This document shows, piece by piece, positions 17,244 through 25,456 of a stretch of DNA of 64,000 nt. Every line of letters starts with the position of its first letter. Position 1 is the first letter of the stretch. The notes below the pieces were generated by a model, which did not search any database, was not told the origin of the DNA, and saw only the letters and a program-made list of their open reading frames with translations. The stretch covers positions 6,623,001 to 6,687,000 of the forward strand of contig NZ_CP030038.1 of NCBI RefSeq assembly GCF_015291725.1, written 5' to 3'. The DNA is from Bradyrhizobium sp. CCBAU 51765 (GTDB taxonomy: Bacteria; Pseudomonadota; Alphaproteobacteria; Rhizobiales; Xanthobacteraceae). Made by a program: the position numbers and the translations under genes.

Positions 17244-18125
17244 CTAGTCAGGGAATCCGGAGGGATCGATGAGCTTTGCGATGACGGGAAAATAGGCGTC
17301 GCCCATGCTCTTGTCGATCGTCTCCTGGAAGATCGTGCGCATCAGCGCCGCGCCGCGCAGATTTAGCCCGGCCTGCGCACCCAGCTCCAGCGCATAAGAG
17401 AGATCCTTCATTGCATACTCGGTCGAGAACGCACGCAGCGGAAACTCCCTGGCGACGATCGCCTTCATACCATGGTTACGCAGCGCGAAGCTATCCGCCG
17501 ACCCCTTGGACAGGGTCTCCAGCAGCAGCTTCGGCTCGACGCCGCTGTGCTTGGCGATCGCGACCGCCTCCGCCAGCGCATTGACGGTCTCGAACAGCAC
17601 CATGTTGTTGAGGATTTTCGTGACCTGCCCGGCCCCGGTGTCGCCACAGAGGGTGACATCCGTGGCGAAATGCCGGATCAGCGGCTCGACCTTCGCGAAC
17701 TGCTCGACTGTCGCGCCGACCATGACGCTGAGCGTACCGTCCTGCGCAGCCTGACGCGTGCGCGCGATCGGCGCGTCGATCCAGAACGCGCCCTTGTCAG
17801 CGAGTTGCTTCGCGAACGATCGGGTCAGGCCGACATCGGAGGTGCCGAGATCGACCACGGTCTGGCCGCTTCCGATGGCCGGCAGGATGCCTTCGAAGAC
17901 CGACATCACATGCTTGGCGCTGGGCAGGCACAGGAAGATCGTCTCGGTGGCGCCGACGACATCTTCAACCGACCTCGCCGCGGTCCCTCCATCCGCAACG
18001 ATCCGCGCCAGCGGCTCTGCGGCGAGGTCGAACGCCAGCACGGGCCGTCCGCTCTTGCGCAAGAGGTTGCGGCAGATCGGCTCGCCCATGACACCGAGAC
18101 CGATGAACCCAATTGAACCAGACAT
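17244..18125 (-). CDS. NAD(P)-dependent beta-hydroxyacid dehydrogenase family protein
   Basis: 293 residues of the 3-hydroxyisobutyrate dehydrogenase / tartronate semialdehyde reductase family. Rossmann motif GFIGLGVMGEPICRNLLRK (residues 6-24), substrate-binding signature FWIDAPIARTRQAAQDGTLS near 112 (variant of the usual DAPVSGG), and the catalytic-lysine helix GAGQVTKILNNMVLFETVNA near 168, in which K is the family catalytic residue. The usual GG after DAPV is replaced (DAPIART), so specificity may differ from textbook members. Good GAGGGAGAA site before the ATG. Third enzyme-type gene in an operon with an alpha/beta hydrolase and a solute-binding protein. Confidence 0.88.
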   Translation of the reverse strand: MSGSIGFIGLGVMGEPICRNLLRKSGRPVLAFDLAAEPLARIVADGGTAARSVEDVVGATETIFLCLPSAKHVMSVFEGILPAIGSGQTVVDLGTSDVGLTRSFAKQLADKGAFWIDAPIARTRQAAQDGTLSVMVGATVEQFAKVEPLIRHFATDVTLCGDTGAGQVTKILNNMVLFETVNALAEAVAIAKHSGVEPKLLLETLSKGSADSFALRNHGMKAIVAREFPLRAFSTEYAMKDLSYALELGAQAGLNLRGAALMRTIFQETIDKSMGDAYFPVIAKLIDPSGFPD

Positions 18126-18187
18126 TCCGTTATTCTCCCTCGAAAATCCTGCGACCGGGCGGGTGCGGGCCCGCCCGGTCGACGCAG

Positions 18188-19384
18188 TTACTTCACCAGC
18201 GGACAGCCGCCCTCGCTCATCGGCCGGAACACCTCTTCGCCCGGCTTGGAGCTGACGATCCGATAGTAGTCGAACTTGTACTTGGACTCCTCCGGCTTCT
18301 TTACCTGAACCAGATACATCGTATGCAGCACGCGCCCGTCCGGGCGGACCGCAACGTCCTTGTTGTACATATCGTTGACCTTCATCTCGTGCATCTTGGC
18401 GGCAACGGCCGTTGCATCGGTGGTGCCCGCCGCCTTCACGGCGGCAAGGTAGTGATGCACGCCGCTATAGACCCCGGCCTGCACCATGCTCGCGACCTTG
18501 CCGTCCATCAGAGCGGCGTAGCGCTTCGACCAGGCCCGGGTTCCCTCATTGAGGTCCCAATAGAACGAGGTCGTCACCTGCAAGCCCTGGGTGACCTTCA
18601 GGCCGAGCGAATTCACGTCCGTGATGAACACGAGAAGACCAGCGAGCTTCTGGCCGCCTTCGACGATGCCGAACTCGCCCGCCTGCTTGATCGCGGTCTG
18701 CACGTCTGCGCCCGAGGTCGCCAGCCCGACGACGTCGGCCTTGGAGCCCTGCGCCTGCAACAGGAAGGATGCAAAATCGGCGGTGCCGAGCGGATGTGCG
18801 GCCGAGCCGATCACCTTGCCGCCGGCGGCCTCGATGAACTTGGTCGCGTCGCGCTGAAGTGCGTGGCCGAAGGCGTAGTCGGCCGTCACGAAGTACCAGG
18901 TCTTGCCACCGGCCCGCGTGATCGCATCGCTGGTGAGCTTCGACAGCGCGTAGGTATCGTAGTTGAAGTGGAAGCTCACCGGCGAACAGGACTTGCCGGT
19001 GAAATCGGACGAGCCGGGGCCTGAGATCACGAAGATCTTGTTCTTCTGCTTGGCGACTTCGAGGATGGCAAAGCCGGCCGACGAGGCCGCGCCGTCCGCA
19101 ATCATGTCGACGCCCTCATTGTCGAACCATTTGCGCGCGGTGGCCGATGCGATATCCGGCTTGTTCTGGTGGTCGGCCGAGATGATCTCGATTTTCTTGC
19201 CGAGCAGCTCGTTGCCGAAATCCTCCGCCGCGAGCTTTGCGGCGGCAACCGAGCCGCGCCCGCCATTGTCGGCGAACACGCCGGACTGGTCGTTGAGCAC
19301 GCCGATCCTGATCACATTGTCGGCTGCAAGTGCGGTGCTCGCTTGTGCGGCCAGAATTGCCGCCATGATCCAACGCAACTTCAT
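18188..19384 (-). CDS. ABC transporter solute-binding protein, LivK/amide-type
   Basis: 398 residues with a signal peptide (MKLRWIMAAILAAQASTALA). Periplasmic binding protein of the branched-chain amino acid/amide class: IRIGVLNDQSGVFADNGGRG at the mature N-terminus and FVTADYAFGHALQRDATKF near 180. The C-terminus ends with paired conserved Cys (SCSPVSF near 146 and GGCPLVK). No permease or ATPase gene is near, so it either uses a shared transporter or serves another role. It is clearly paralogous to the product of 42547-43761 (shared LTTSFYWD/VTTSFYWD and QAGVYS blocks). Start fixed by GGGAGG upstream of 19384. Confidence 0.9.
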   Translation of the reverse strand: MKLRWIMAAILAAQASTALAADNVIRIGVLNDQSGVFADNGGRGSVAAAKLAAEDFGNELLGKKIEIISADHQNKPDIASATARKWFDNEGVDMIADGAASSAGFAILEVAKQKNKIFVISGPGSSDFTGKSCSPVSFHFNYDTYALSKLTSDAITRAGGKTWYFVTADYAFGHALQRDATKFIEAAGGKVIGSAAHPLGTADFASFLLQAQGSKADVVGLATSGADVQTAIKQAGEFGIVEGGQKLAGLLVFITDVNSLGLKVTQGLQVTTSFYWDLNEGTRAWSKRYAALMDGKVASMVQAGVYSGVHHYLAAVKAAGTTDATAVAAKMHEMKVNDMYNKDVAVRPDGRVLHTMYLVQVKKPEESKYKFDYYRIVSSKPGEEVFRPMSEGGCPLVK

Positions 19385-19400
19385 AAGATAAGCCTCCCGT

Positions 19401-20258
19401 TTACGAATTTTGCTTGTTGAGGATGTCTTGCAGGACCGGCGCGATGTAGCGGCGGAACTGTTCCGGGTTCTCACTCATCGGAAAATGGCCGAGCCGCTCC
19501 ATCACGGTCGCCTTCGCGCCGGGAATGCTGGCGGCTGTCCGCAGCGTGTCCTCCGGCGTGCAGGAGAAATCGTACTCGCCGGTGAGGAGATAGAGCGGAC
19601 ACTGGCTGACGTCGATGTTACGGGTGCGCCCGCGCAGATCGCCATCGACGCGATAGAAATAGAGATCGCCCTTGAAGATGCCGGGACCGCCCTGCTTGTA
19701 ACCCCATAGCGTTTCGTTCCGTGCCGCCTCGGGGCCGCCCGGCGCGATCAGCCCGGACACCAGGGCGGCGCAGACCTCGCCGCCATGAACGTCAGGCCGG
19801 TTCAGCCAGGCCGTGTCGTACCAGGGCTGCTGGAAGTCCGCCGCCTCGAGCCCGATCAGGGCGCGAAACTCGCGCGCGTGCTCGATGGCGAGATTGAGCA
19901 CGATGCGGCCGCCGATGGAGCAGCCCATCACCACCGGGCGCTCCAGCTTCAGCGCGTTGCAGAACGCACGGATGGTCGCGGTGTAGCTTGCGGTGGTCAG
20001 CCGATATTCGGTGCCGTATTGGCTTTCCGGCGGATTGGACTTGCCGTGCCAGGGCATGTCGAAGGCGATGATGCGGAAATGCCTGGTGAACTCGTCATCG
20101 CCGAGCAAATGGCGCCATTGCCGTGCGTCAGAACCGGCGGTGTGGAGGCAGACCAGTGGAATGCCGCTGCCGCTTTCCTCGAAGTAAATGCGGTTGATCT
20201 CACCGCCGATTTCGACATGCACGTAGCGACCGACGATCGGCTCGATGAAGCCGCTCAT
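19401..20258 (-). CDS. Alpha/beta hydrolase
   Basis: 285 residues. Oxyanion-hole stretch LVCLHTAGSDARQW near residue 35, cap-side motif FDMPWHGKSNPP, nucleophile elbow MGCSIGGRI near 110 (Ser), an acidic residue in LLTGEYDFSCTPEDT near 225 and His in RLGHFPMSENPEQF near 262, a complete triad. It likely hydrolyses an ester, lactone or C-C bond of an intermediate in this operon. Its start overlaps the stop of the upstream gene by four bases (ATGA), so translation is coupled. Confidence 0.88.
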   Translation of the reverse strand: MSGFIEPIVGRYVHVEIGGEINRIYFEESGSGIPLVCLHTAGSDARQWRHLLGDDEFTRHFRIIAFDMPWHGKSNPPESQYGTEYRLTTASYTATIRAFCNALKLERPVVMGCSIGGRIVLNLAIEHAREFRALIGLEAADFQQPWYDTAWLNRPDVHGGEVCAALVSGLIAPGGPEAARNETLWGYKQGGPGIFKGDLYFYRVDGDLRGRTRNIDVSQCPLYLLTGEYDFSCTPEDTLRTAASIPGAKATVMERLGHFPMSENPEQFRRYIAPVLQDILNKQNS

Positions 20259-20698
20259 GACGCGCCTCCAAAGCCGTTCTGTCGGGGCAGCGCCAAGAGA
20301 TCCTTGAAGTACTGAAGATGCGTCATGAAGGGGTGCAGATCCCCCTCAAGGGTCGCATGTCCGCGCTTGGTCAGCGCCAGCAGGTCATGCCAGCCCGCCG
20401 GCGGCATCTTCTGCCAATAGGCGGCAAGCGCAGCCGGCGTCGCACGGTAGGCGAACCGCCACGAGCGCATCAGGACAGGAGCCGGCGTCATATCCACGAT
20501 CTGCCCGGCGCGGATAGCAACGTGAAATGGTTGCGTGCTCGGCCCGAGCAGGCAGTCGACGTCGAGCCAGCGCCCGTGGGCGGTCAGAGCGGCATCGCGT
20601 GCCAGCAAGTCGGGGATCGCCGTGAAAGCCGCGACGACGGCGTCGGGCGTGAATGACACCGGCTGGCCGTCGCCTTGATGGACGCGTTCGGATTCCAT
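20255..20698 (-). CDS. Small SCP2-like hypothetical protein, first gene of catabolic operon
   Basis: 147 residues from the ATG at 20698. The middle (WLDVDCLLGPSTQPFHVAIR, then GQIVDMTPAPVLMRSWRFAYR, with WQKMPPAGWHDLLALTKRGHATLEGD) resembles the SCP2 sterol-carrier fold by its pattern of a ligand strand set followed by a Trp-rich helix and a T-K-R-G turn. I do not recognise a named family. First gene of the five-gene operon ending with the IclR gene. The function may be binding of a hydrophobic intermediate; this is a guess from fold resemblance. Confidence 0.7.
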   Translation of the reverse strand: MESERVHQGDGQPVSFTPDAVVAAFTAIPDLLARDAALTAHGRWLDVDCLLGPSTQPFHVAIRAGQIVDMTPAPVLMRSWRFAYRATPAALAAYWQKMPPAGWHDLLALTKRGHATLEGDLHPFMTHLQYFKDLLALPRQNGFGGAS

Positions 20699-20721
20699 CG
20701 TTTCGTCCCTCCCTCTCCATC

Positions 20722-20738
20722 GTTCTGTTGTACAGAAC
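20722..20738. promoter_or_regulatory. Inverted repeat upstream of the IclR-linked operon
   Basis: Perfect arms GTTCTGT (20722-20728) and ACAGAAC (20732-20738) with a 3-base spacer, 24 bp before the first gene of the minus-strand operon. Length and symmetry fit an IclR-type operator; the IclR gene is the last gene of the same operon. Confidence 0.6.
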
Positions 20739-20870
20739 GCCATTCTATTTCATCTTCACTTCTATACAGGGCTTGCGAGCGAACTCAAGTGCACGGGGCC
20801 GCATGCGGTGCCGCGGGGACGCCGCCTGTTCAGGGATGAAGCTTTGTCTCGCCGCCGGCGCAGCCCGAGA

Positions 20871-21956
20871 TCAAGCTTCGAGGACGCGCGCGAGCAGCCA
20901 ATAGCCGCCGAGCAGGCCGATCACCGCGGACACTGCATAGACCAGCCCCGCCGCCCTCACCGGCTCGGACCGGTCCTGAGCACTCAGTCGATCGGCCACG
21001 CGGAGGATCGGCAGCGCGACTGCGACGATCGCGACCTGCCCGATCTCGACGCCGATGTTGAAGGCGGCCAGCGCCGGCACCGCTGCGTTGGGTGGCAGCC
21101 CGATCTCGCGAAGCGCACCGGCGAAACCAAAACCGTGGATCAGCCCGAACAGAAAGGCCATGCGCCAGCGCTTGTCGACATCGCGCGAGAAGAAGTTCTC
21201 CACGGCCACGAAGACGATCGAGGCCGCGATCGCAGGCTCCACAAGGCTGCTCGGGATGACGAGGACATCAAGCGCGGCCAGCGACAAGGTGATCGAATGG
21301 GCGATGGTGAAGGCCGTCACGATCTTGACGACCGGAATGAGCCGTCTCGCCCACAGCACAACGGCAATCAGAAATGCGACGTGATCGTAGCCGAGGAAGA
21401 TGTGCTCGATACCCGTGAGGAGATAGCGCTGCATCGTCGACCACAACGGCGGCGGCGCGCTCGAGAGGATGACCGTCGTATTGCCGGCGTCGAGCAAGGC
21501 CTGCGCCTCCGATCTGCCCTGCGCGATCAGCACGACCTGTCGCGCGGCCGGGTCTCTCTCGGTCAGCACGGTCGAGCGATAGATGAGGTCGCCGGGGGCG
21601 TCGGCACAGGCAAAGCTGTTGCGATAGATGATGCCGTCACCGTCCGGCAGGATCGCGGCATCTCCGGCCGAGCAAGCCCTGGCGCCGCCTGTCACATTCA
21701 GGTGCGTGCTCATATAGACGAGGATGGCGGATCTGGCAGCTTCGACCGCCGCAGGATCGACCGTATCCTGTCTTGCATCATAGGTCCTCGTGCCGATCAG
21801 GCGATCGACATCGCTGCCCTTCAATCCGATCTCGACGCTCACCGTGCGATCGGCGGTCAGCGCCACGCGCGCCGCGACGAGGTTGACCTGGTGCGCTTCA
21901 GCCGGGAGAGCGATGCCGAGCAGCGCCGCGAACCACAGCAGCAGCGCGCACCTCAC
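20871..21956 (-). CDS. HupE/UreJ-family membrane protein
   Basis: 361 residues, GTG start with GGAG upstream. Signal peptide (LLLWFAALLGIALPAEAHQV), a periplasmic region of about 150 residues with one Cys pair (ACSAGD, FACADAP), then six or seven membrane helices containing GIEHIFLGYDHVAFLIAVVL, AFTIAHSITLSLAALD and FLFGLIHGFGFAGALREIGL. The conserved HxxxGxDH and HG(F)GFAG residues are typical of the HupE/UreJ_2 family, thought to bind nickel or another metal. No hydrogenase or urease genes are in the window, so the metal is unknown. Followed after 12 bp by nothing in the same operon except ybaK upstream. Confidence 0.85.
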   Translation of the reverse strand: MRCALLLWFAALLGIALPAEAHQVNLVAARVALTADRTVSVEIGLKGSDVDRLIGTRTYDARQDTVDPAAVEAARSAILVYMSTHLNVTGGARACSAGDAAILPDGDGIIYRNSFACADAPGDLIYRSTVLTERDPAARQVVLIAQGRSEAQALLDAGNTTVILSSAPPPLWSTMQRYLLTGIEHIFLGYDHVAFLIAVVLWARRLIPVVKIVTAFTIAHSITLSLAALDVLVIPSSLVEPAIAASIVFVAVENFFSRDVDKRWRMAFLFGLIHGFGFAGALREIGLPPNAAVPALAAFNIGVEIGQVAIVAVALPILRVADRLSAQDRSEPVRAAGLVYAVSAVIGLLGGYWLLARVLEA

Positions 21957-21968
21957 GATCCCGCTCCG

Positions 21969-22442
21969 TCACGCCAGCACATCCGCCACGACCGCCTTCA
22001 AGACATCCCGCACATCGGCCGGCTTTAGCCGCACCTGTAATCCGCGCTGACCGCCATTGAGATAGACCAACTCATGCGCGAGCGCGCTCTGCTCGAGCAC
22101 GGTACGTACCGGCTTGCGCTGGCCGAACGGGCTGATGCCGCCGACCTTGTAGCCGGTGACGCGCTCCGCCTCGGGCGGCTTCATCATCTGCGCCGACTTG
22201 CCGCCCGCGGCGGCGGCGAGCTTCTTCATCGAGACCTCCTGGTCGGACGGCACGATCACGCAGACCGGCTTGCCGTCGACCTGCGCCATCAGCGTCTTCA
22301 GGACCCGCGCGGGGTCCTCGCCAAGCGCGGCAGCCGCCTGGAGCCCGATGCTCTCGGCATCAGGGTCGTAGTCGTAGGCATGAACGGTGAAGGCGACACC
22401 GGCGGCTATGAGTGCGCGTGTTGCGGGGGTGACCTTGGACAT
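21969..22442 (-). CDS. ybaK: Cys-tRNA(Pro)/Cys-tRNA(Cys) deacylase YbaK
   Basis: 157 residues, complete YbaK/EbsC family. Hydrolyses mischarged Cys-tRNA(Pro) in trans and so protects translation fidelity. Seen: TPATRALIAAGVAFTVHAYDY at the N-terminus (broken here at 20), GLQAAAALGEDPARVLKTLM, the invariant Lys in VSMKKLAAAAGGKSAQMM, and the GGISPFGQRK turn with the conserved Gly-Ser/Pro-Phe-Gly motif. It lies 12 bp upstream of the HupE-like gene on the same strand. Confidence 0.93.
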   Translation of the reverse strand: MSKVTPATRALIAAGVAFTVHAYDYDPDAESIGLQAAAALGEDPARVLKTLMAQVDGKPVCVIVPSDQEVSMKKLAAAAGGKSAQMMKPPEAERVTGYKVGGISPFGQRKPVRTVLEQSALAHELVYLNGGQRGLQVRLKPADVRDVLKAVVADVLA

Positions 22443-22514
22443 GGGCCATATCTACCACCGTCATTGCGAGGAGCGAAGCGACGGGGGGATGGGGGTACAA
22501 TTGCCCGCCACAAG

Positions 22515-22644
22515 CTGTCGTCCCCGCGCACGCGGGGACCCATAACCCCAGGGAGGAGTTTGGCGAAGGCTCCTAGTCGGGACGACGACCGTCCGCAATC
22601 GCGAGATCACGCGGTATGGGTCCCCGCGTGCGCGGGGACGACAG
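22515..22644. repeat. Dispersed palindromic element, 30-bp perfect inverted repeat
   Basis: Left arm 22515-22544 and right arm 22615-22644 are exact reverse complements over 30 bp (they begin CTGTCGTCCCCGCGCACGCG); the 70-bp interior includes further complementary GTCGGGACGACG-like pieces. Just upstream, 22462-22484 carries the GTCATTGCGAGGAGCGAAGC-like REP core. This is a Bradyrhizobium-type repetitive palindrome and may act as a terminator or bidirectional stop between ybaK and the formate dehydrogenase operon. Confidence 0.8.
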
Positions 22645-22687
22645 TCGGATTTGGCGGCGCCAGGCTGCCAAACCCGACAAGAACGTC

Positions 22688-25456
22688 CTACTCCGCCGCG
22701 TCACGCATCTCCGCGCGCTCGGCGCGCACCGCGCAGAATTTGAATTCGGGGATCTTGCCGAACGGATCGAGTGCCGGGTTGGTCAACAGGTTCGCCGCCG
22801 CTTCCGCATAGCAGAACGGCATGAACACCATATTCTCCGGCACGTCGCGGTCGGAGCGGACCTTGACCTCGACGGCGCCACGGCGCGTCTCCAGGCGAAT
22901 GAAATCGCCCGGCGCGAGCTTCTTCTTGCGCATGTCCTTCGGCGACATGAAGGCGACCGCCTCCGGCTCGATCTGGTCGAGTACCTGGGCGCGGCGCGTC
23001 ATCGAGCCGGTGTGCCAGTGCTCCAGCACGCGGCCGGTCGACAGCACCATCGGATATTCGTCGTCGGGAATCTCGTCCGGCGGGATGACCTTCGCCGGCA
23101 CGATCTTGCCGCGACCGCTCGCGGTCGGAAAACCCGTGGTGAAGATGATCTCGTTGCCGGGCTTGTCGGGAGCGTCGGCCGGATAGGTGACCGCGCCTTC
23201 GCGCAGCAGCCGCTCCCAGCTGATGTTCTTCAGCGACGGCATCAGCTCCGCCATCTCGGTGTAGACGTCGCCGGCGCCGGCATAATTCCACGGCAGGCCC
23301 ATGCGCTTGCCGATCTCCTGGATGATCCAGAGATCCTGCCGTGCATCGCCGGGCGGCTTGATCACCTGACGCGCGAGCTGCACGCGGCGGTCGGTGTTGG
23401 TGAACGAGCCCTCCTTCTCGGCGAAGGCCGAGGCCGGCAAAATGACGTCGGCGTGGAACGCGGTCTCGGTGACGAAGAGGTCCTGCACCACAAGATGATC
23501 GAGCATGGCGAGCGCCTGGCGCGCATGCTGGAGGTCGGGATCGGACATCGCGGGATTTTCGCCCTCGATATACATGCCCTTGATCTCGCCGGCATGGATC
23601 GCGTTCATGATCTCGACCACGGTCAGGCCGCGCACGGGATCGAGATCGTGTTGCCAGAGCTTTTCGAAAGCGCCACGCATGTCGTCGCGCCCGACCGGCT
23701 GATAGTCCGGCAGGAACATCGGGATCAGCCCGGCGTCGGAGGCGCCCTGCACGTTGTTCTGGCCGCGCAGCGGATGCAGACCGGTTCCGGGACGGCCGAC
23801 CTGGCCGGTGATCAGCGCCAGCGCAATCAGGCAGCGCGCATTGTCGGTGCCGTGCACGTGCTGGCTGATGCCCATGCCCCAGAAGATGATCGAGGATTTT
23901 GCCCGCGCATAAGTTCGCGCCACCTCGCGCAAGGTCTGAGCCGGGACGCCGCAGATCGGCTCCATCTTCTCCGGCGTGAACTCCTTGATCTTCTCCTTGA
24001 GGTCCTCGAACCCCTCGGTGTAGCCGGCGATGTACTGTTCGTCGGTGAGGCCCTCGGTGATGATCGTGTTGATCATCGCGTTCAGCATGGCGACGTCCGA
24101 GCCGGGCTTGAACTGCAGATGCCTGGTCGCATGACGCGACAGCGACTGCCGGCGCGGATCCATCACGAACAGCTTGGCGCCGTTCTGCTTGACCGCGTTC
24201 TTGATGAAGGTCGCGGCCACCGGATGGTTCACGGTCGGGTTGGCGCCGATCACCCAGATCACTTCGGCATCCATCGCGGCGGAGAACGGCGCGGACACCG
24301 CGCCCGAGCTCAGGCCTTCGAACAGCGCTGCCACCGACGATGCGTGGCACAGGCGGGTGCAATGGTCGACGTTGTTCGAGCCGAAACCGGTGCGCACCAG
24401 CTTCTGGAACAGATAGGCCTCTTCGTTCGACCCCTTGGCCGAGCCGAAGCCGGCCAGCGCCTTGACGCCCTTCTCGTCGCGGATCTTGACGAGGCCCCTG
24501 GCGGCGATGTCGAGCGCTTCCTCCCAGCTCGCTTCACGGAAATGCGTGAACGGATTGGCCGGATCGACCTGGTCGTTGGCGTCCTTCTTCGCATTCGGCA
24601 GCCGCACCAGCGGCTTGGTCAGGCGATGCGGATGGTGGATGTAGTCGAAGCCGAAGCGGCCCTTCACGCAAAGACGATTGTGATTGGCGGGGCCGTCGCG
24701 GCCTTCCGCATAGATCACCTTCTCGTCCTTGACCTCGTAGGTGACCTGGCAGCCGACGCCGCAGAACGGGCAGAGCGAGTCGACCTTCCTGTCGGCATAG
24801 GTCACGCGGGTTTGCTTGTCGTCGAGCATCACGGCCGGCATGAGCGCGCCGGTCGGACAGGCCTGCACGCATTCGCCGCAGGCGACGCAGGTGGACTCGC
24901 CCATGGGGTCGTCGAAGTCGAACACGATCTTCGAATCGTGATTGCGGTAGGCCATGCCAATGACGTCGTTGACCTGAACCTCGCGGCAGGCGCGCACGCA
25001 GAGGCCGCACTGGATGCAGGCGTCGAGATTGACGCGCATCGCCGGATGGCTGGCGTCGGTCGCCCAGCGCTCGGCGGCGGGGAAGCGGCTCTCGGTGACG
25101 CCCGTCGTCTCGGCCCAGTGCCAGAACTTCGACTCTGGATCGTGCGAGGTCTCGCGCGCCGGTTGGTCGGCGACAAGCAGCTCCATCACCATCTTTTGCG
25201 CCGACACCGCGCGCGCGGACTCGGTCTTCACCTTCATGCCGACCGACGGGGTGCGCTTGCAGGACGCCGCCAAGACGCGCTCGCCCTCGATCTCGACCAT
25301 GCAGGCGCGGCAATTGCCGTCGGGGCGATAGTCCGGTGCCGGCGAATAGCACAGATGCGGAATCTCGCGGCCCTGGCGCTTTGCGACCTGCCAGATCGTT
25401 TCGCCGGGATTGGCCTCGACCTGCTTGCCGTCGAGCTCGAACGTAATCTTGGTCAT
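22688..25456 (-). CDS. fdsA: NAD-dependent formate dehydrogenase, alpha (catalytic) subunit
   Basis: 922 residues. Domains: 2Fe-2S ferredoxin (CYSPAPDYRPDGNCRACMV near residue 36, further Cys in AASCKRTP), a His-Cys-rich NuoG-like insert, two 4Fe-4S clusters (CIQCGLCVRACREV near 148 and CVACGECVQACPTG near 190), a further 4Fe-4S cluster (CPFCGVGC near 229), then the molybdopterin domain. The metal ligand is the Cys in DHCTRLCHASS near residue 370, not selenocysteine. C-terminal dinucleotide-binding domain begins near GRVLEHWHTGSMTRR. Oxidises formate to CO2 in the cytoplasm, electrons going to NAD through the fused FdsGB encoded just upstream with a 4-bp ATGA overlap. Confidence 0.96.
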   Translation of the reverse strand: MTKITFELDGKQVEANPGETIWQVAKRQGREIPHLCYSPAPDYRPDGNCRACMVEIEGERVLAASCKRTPSVGMKVKTESARAVSAQKMVMELLVADQPARETSHDPESKFWHWAETTGVTESRFPAAERWATDASHPAMRVNLDACIQCGLCVRACREVQVNDVIGMAYRNHDSKIVFDFDDPMGESTCVACGECVQACPTGALMPAVMLDDKQTRVTYADRKVDSLCPFCGVGCQVTYEVKDEKVIYAEGRDGPANHNRLCVKGRFGFDYIHHPHRLTKPLVRLPNAKKDANDQVDPANPFTHFREASWEEALDIAARGLVKIRDEKGVKALAGFGSAKGSNEEAYLFQKLVRTGFGSNNVDHCTRLCHASSVAALFEGLSSGAVSAPFSAAMDAEVIWVIGANPTVNHPVAATFIKNAVKQNGAKLFVMDPRRQSLSRHATRHLQFKPGSDVAMLNAMINTIITEGLTDEQYIAGYTEGFEDLKEKIKEFTPEKMEPICGVPAQTLREVARTYARAKSSIIFWGMGISQHVHGTDNARCLIALALITGQVGRPGTGLHPLRGQNNVQGASDAGLIPMFLPDYQPVGRDDMRGAFEKLWQHDLDPVRGLTVVEIMNAIHAGEIKGMYIEGENPAMSDPDLQHARQALAMLDHLVVQDLFVTETAFHADVILPASAFAEKEGSFTNTDRRVQLARQVIKPPGDARQDLWIIQEIGKRMGLPWNYAGAGDVYTEMAELMPSLKNISWERLLREGAVTYPADAPDKPGNEIIFTTGFPTASGRGKIVPAKVIPPDEIPDDEYPMVLSTGRVLEHWHTGSMTRRAQVLDQIEPEAVAFMSPKDMRKKKLAPGDFIRLETRRGAVEVKVRSDRDVPENMVFMPFCYAEAAANLLTNPALDPFGKIPEFKFCAVRAERAEMRDAAE

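Noticed and set aside
22515..22644. Repeated blocks that could suggest a CRISPR
   Set aside because: Only two arms in inverted orientation with one 70-bp interior; no direct repeats with regular spacers and no cas genes. No CRISPR array seen anywhere in the window.
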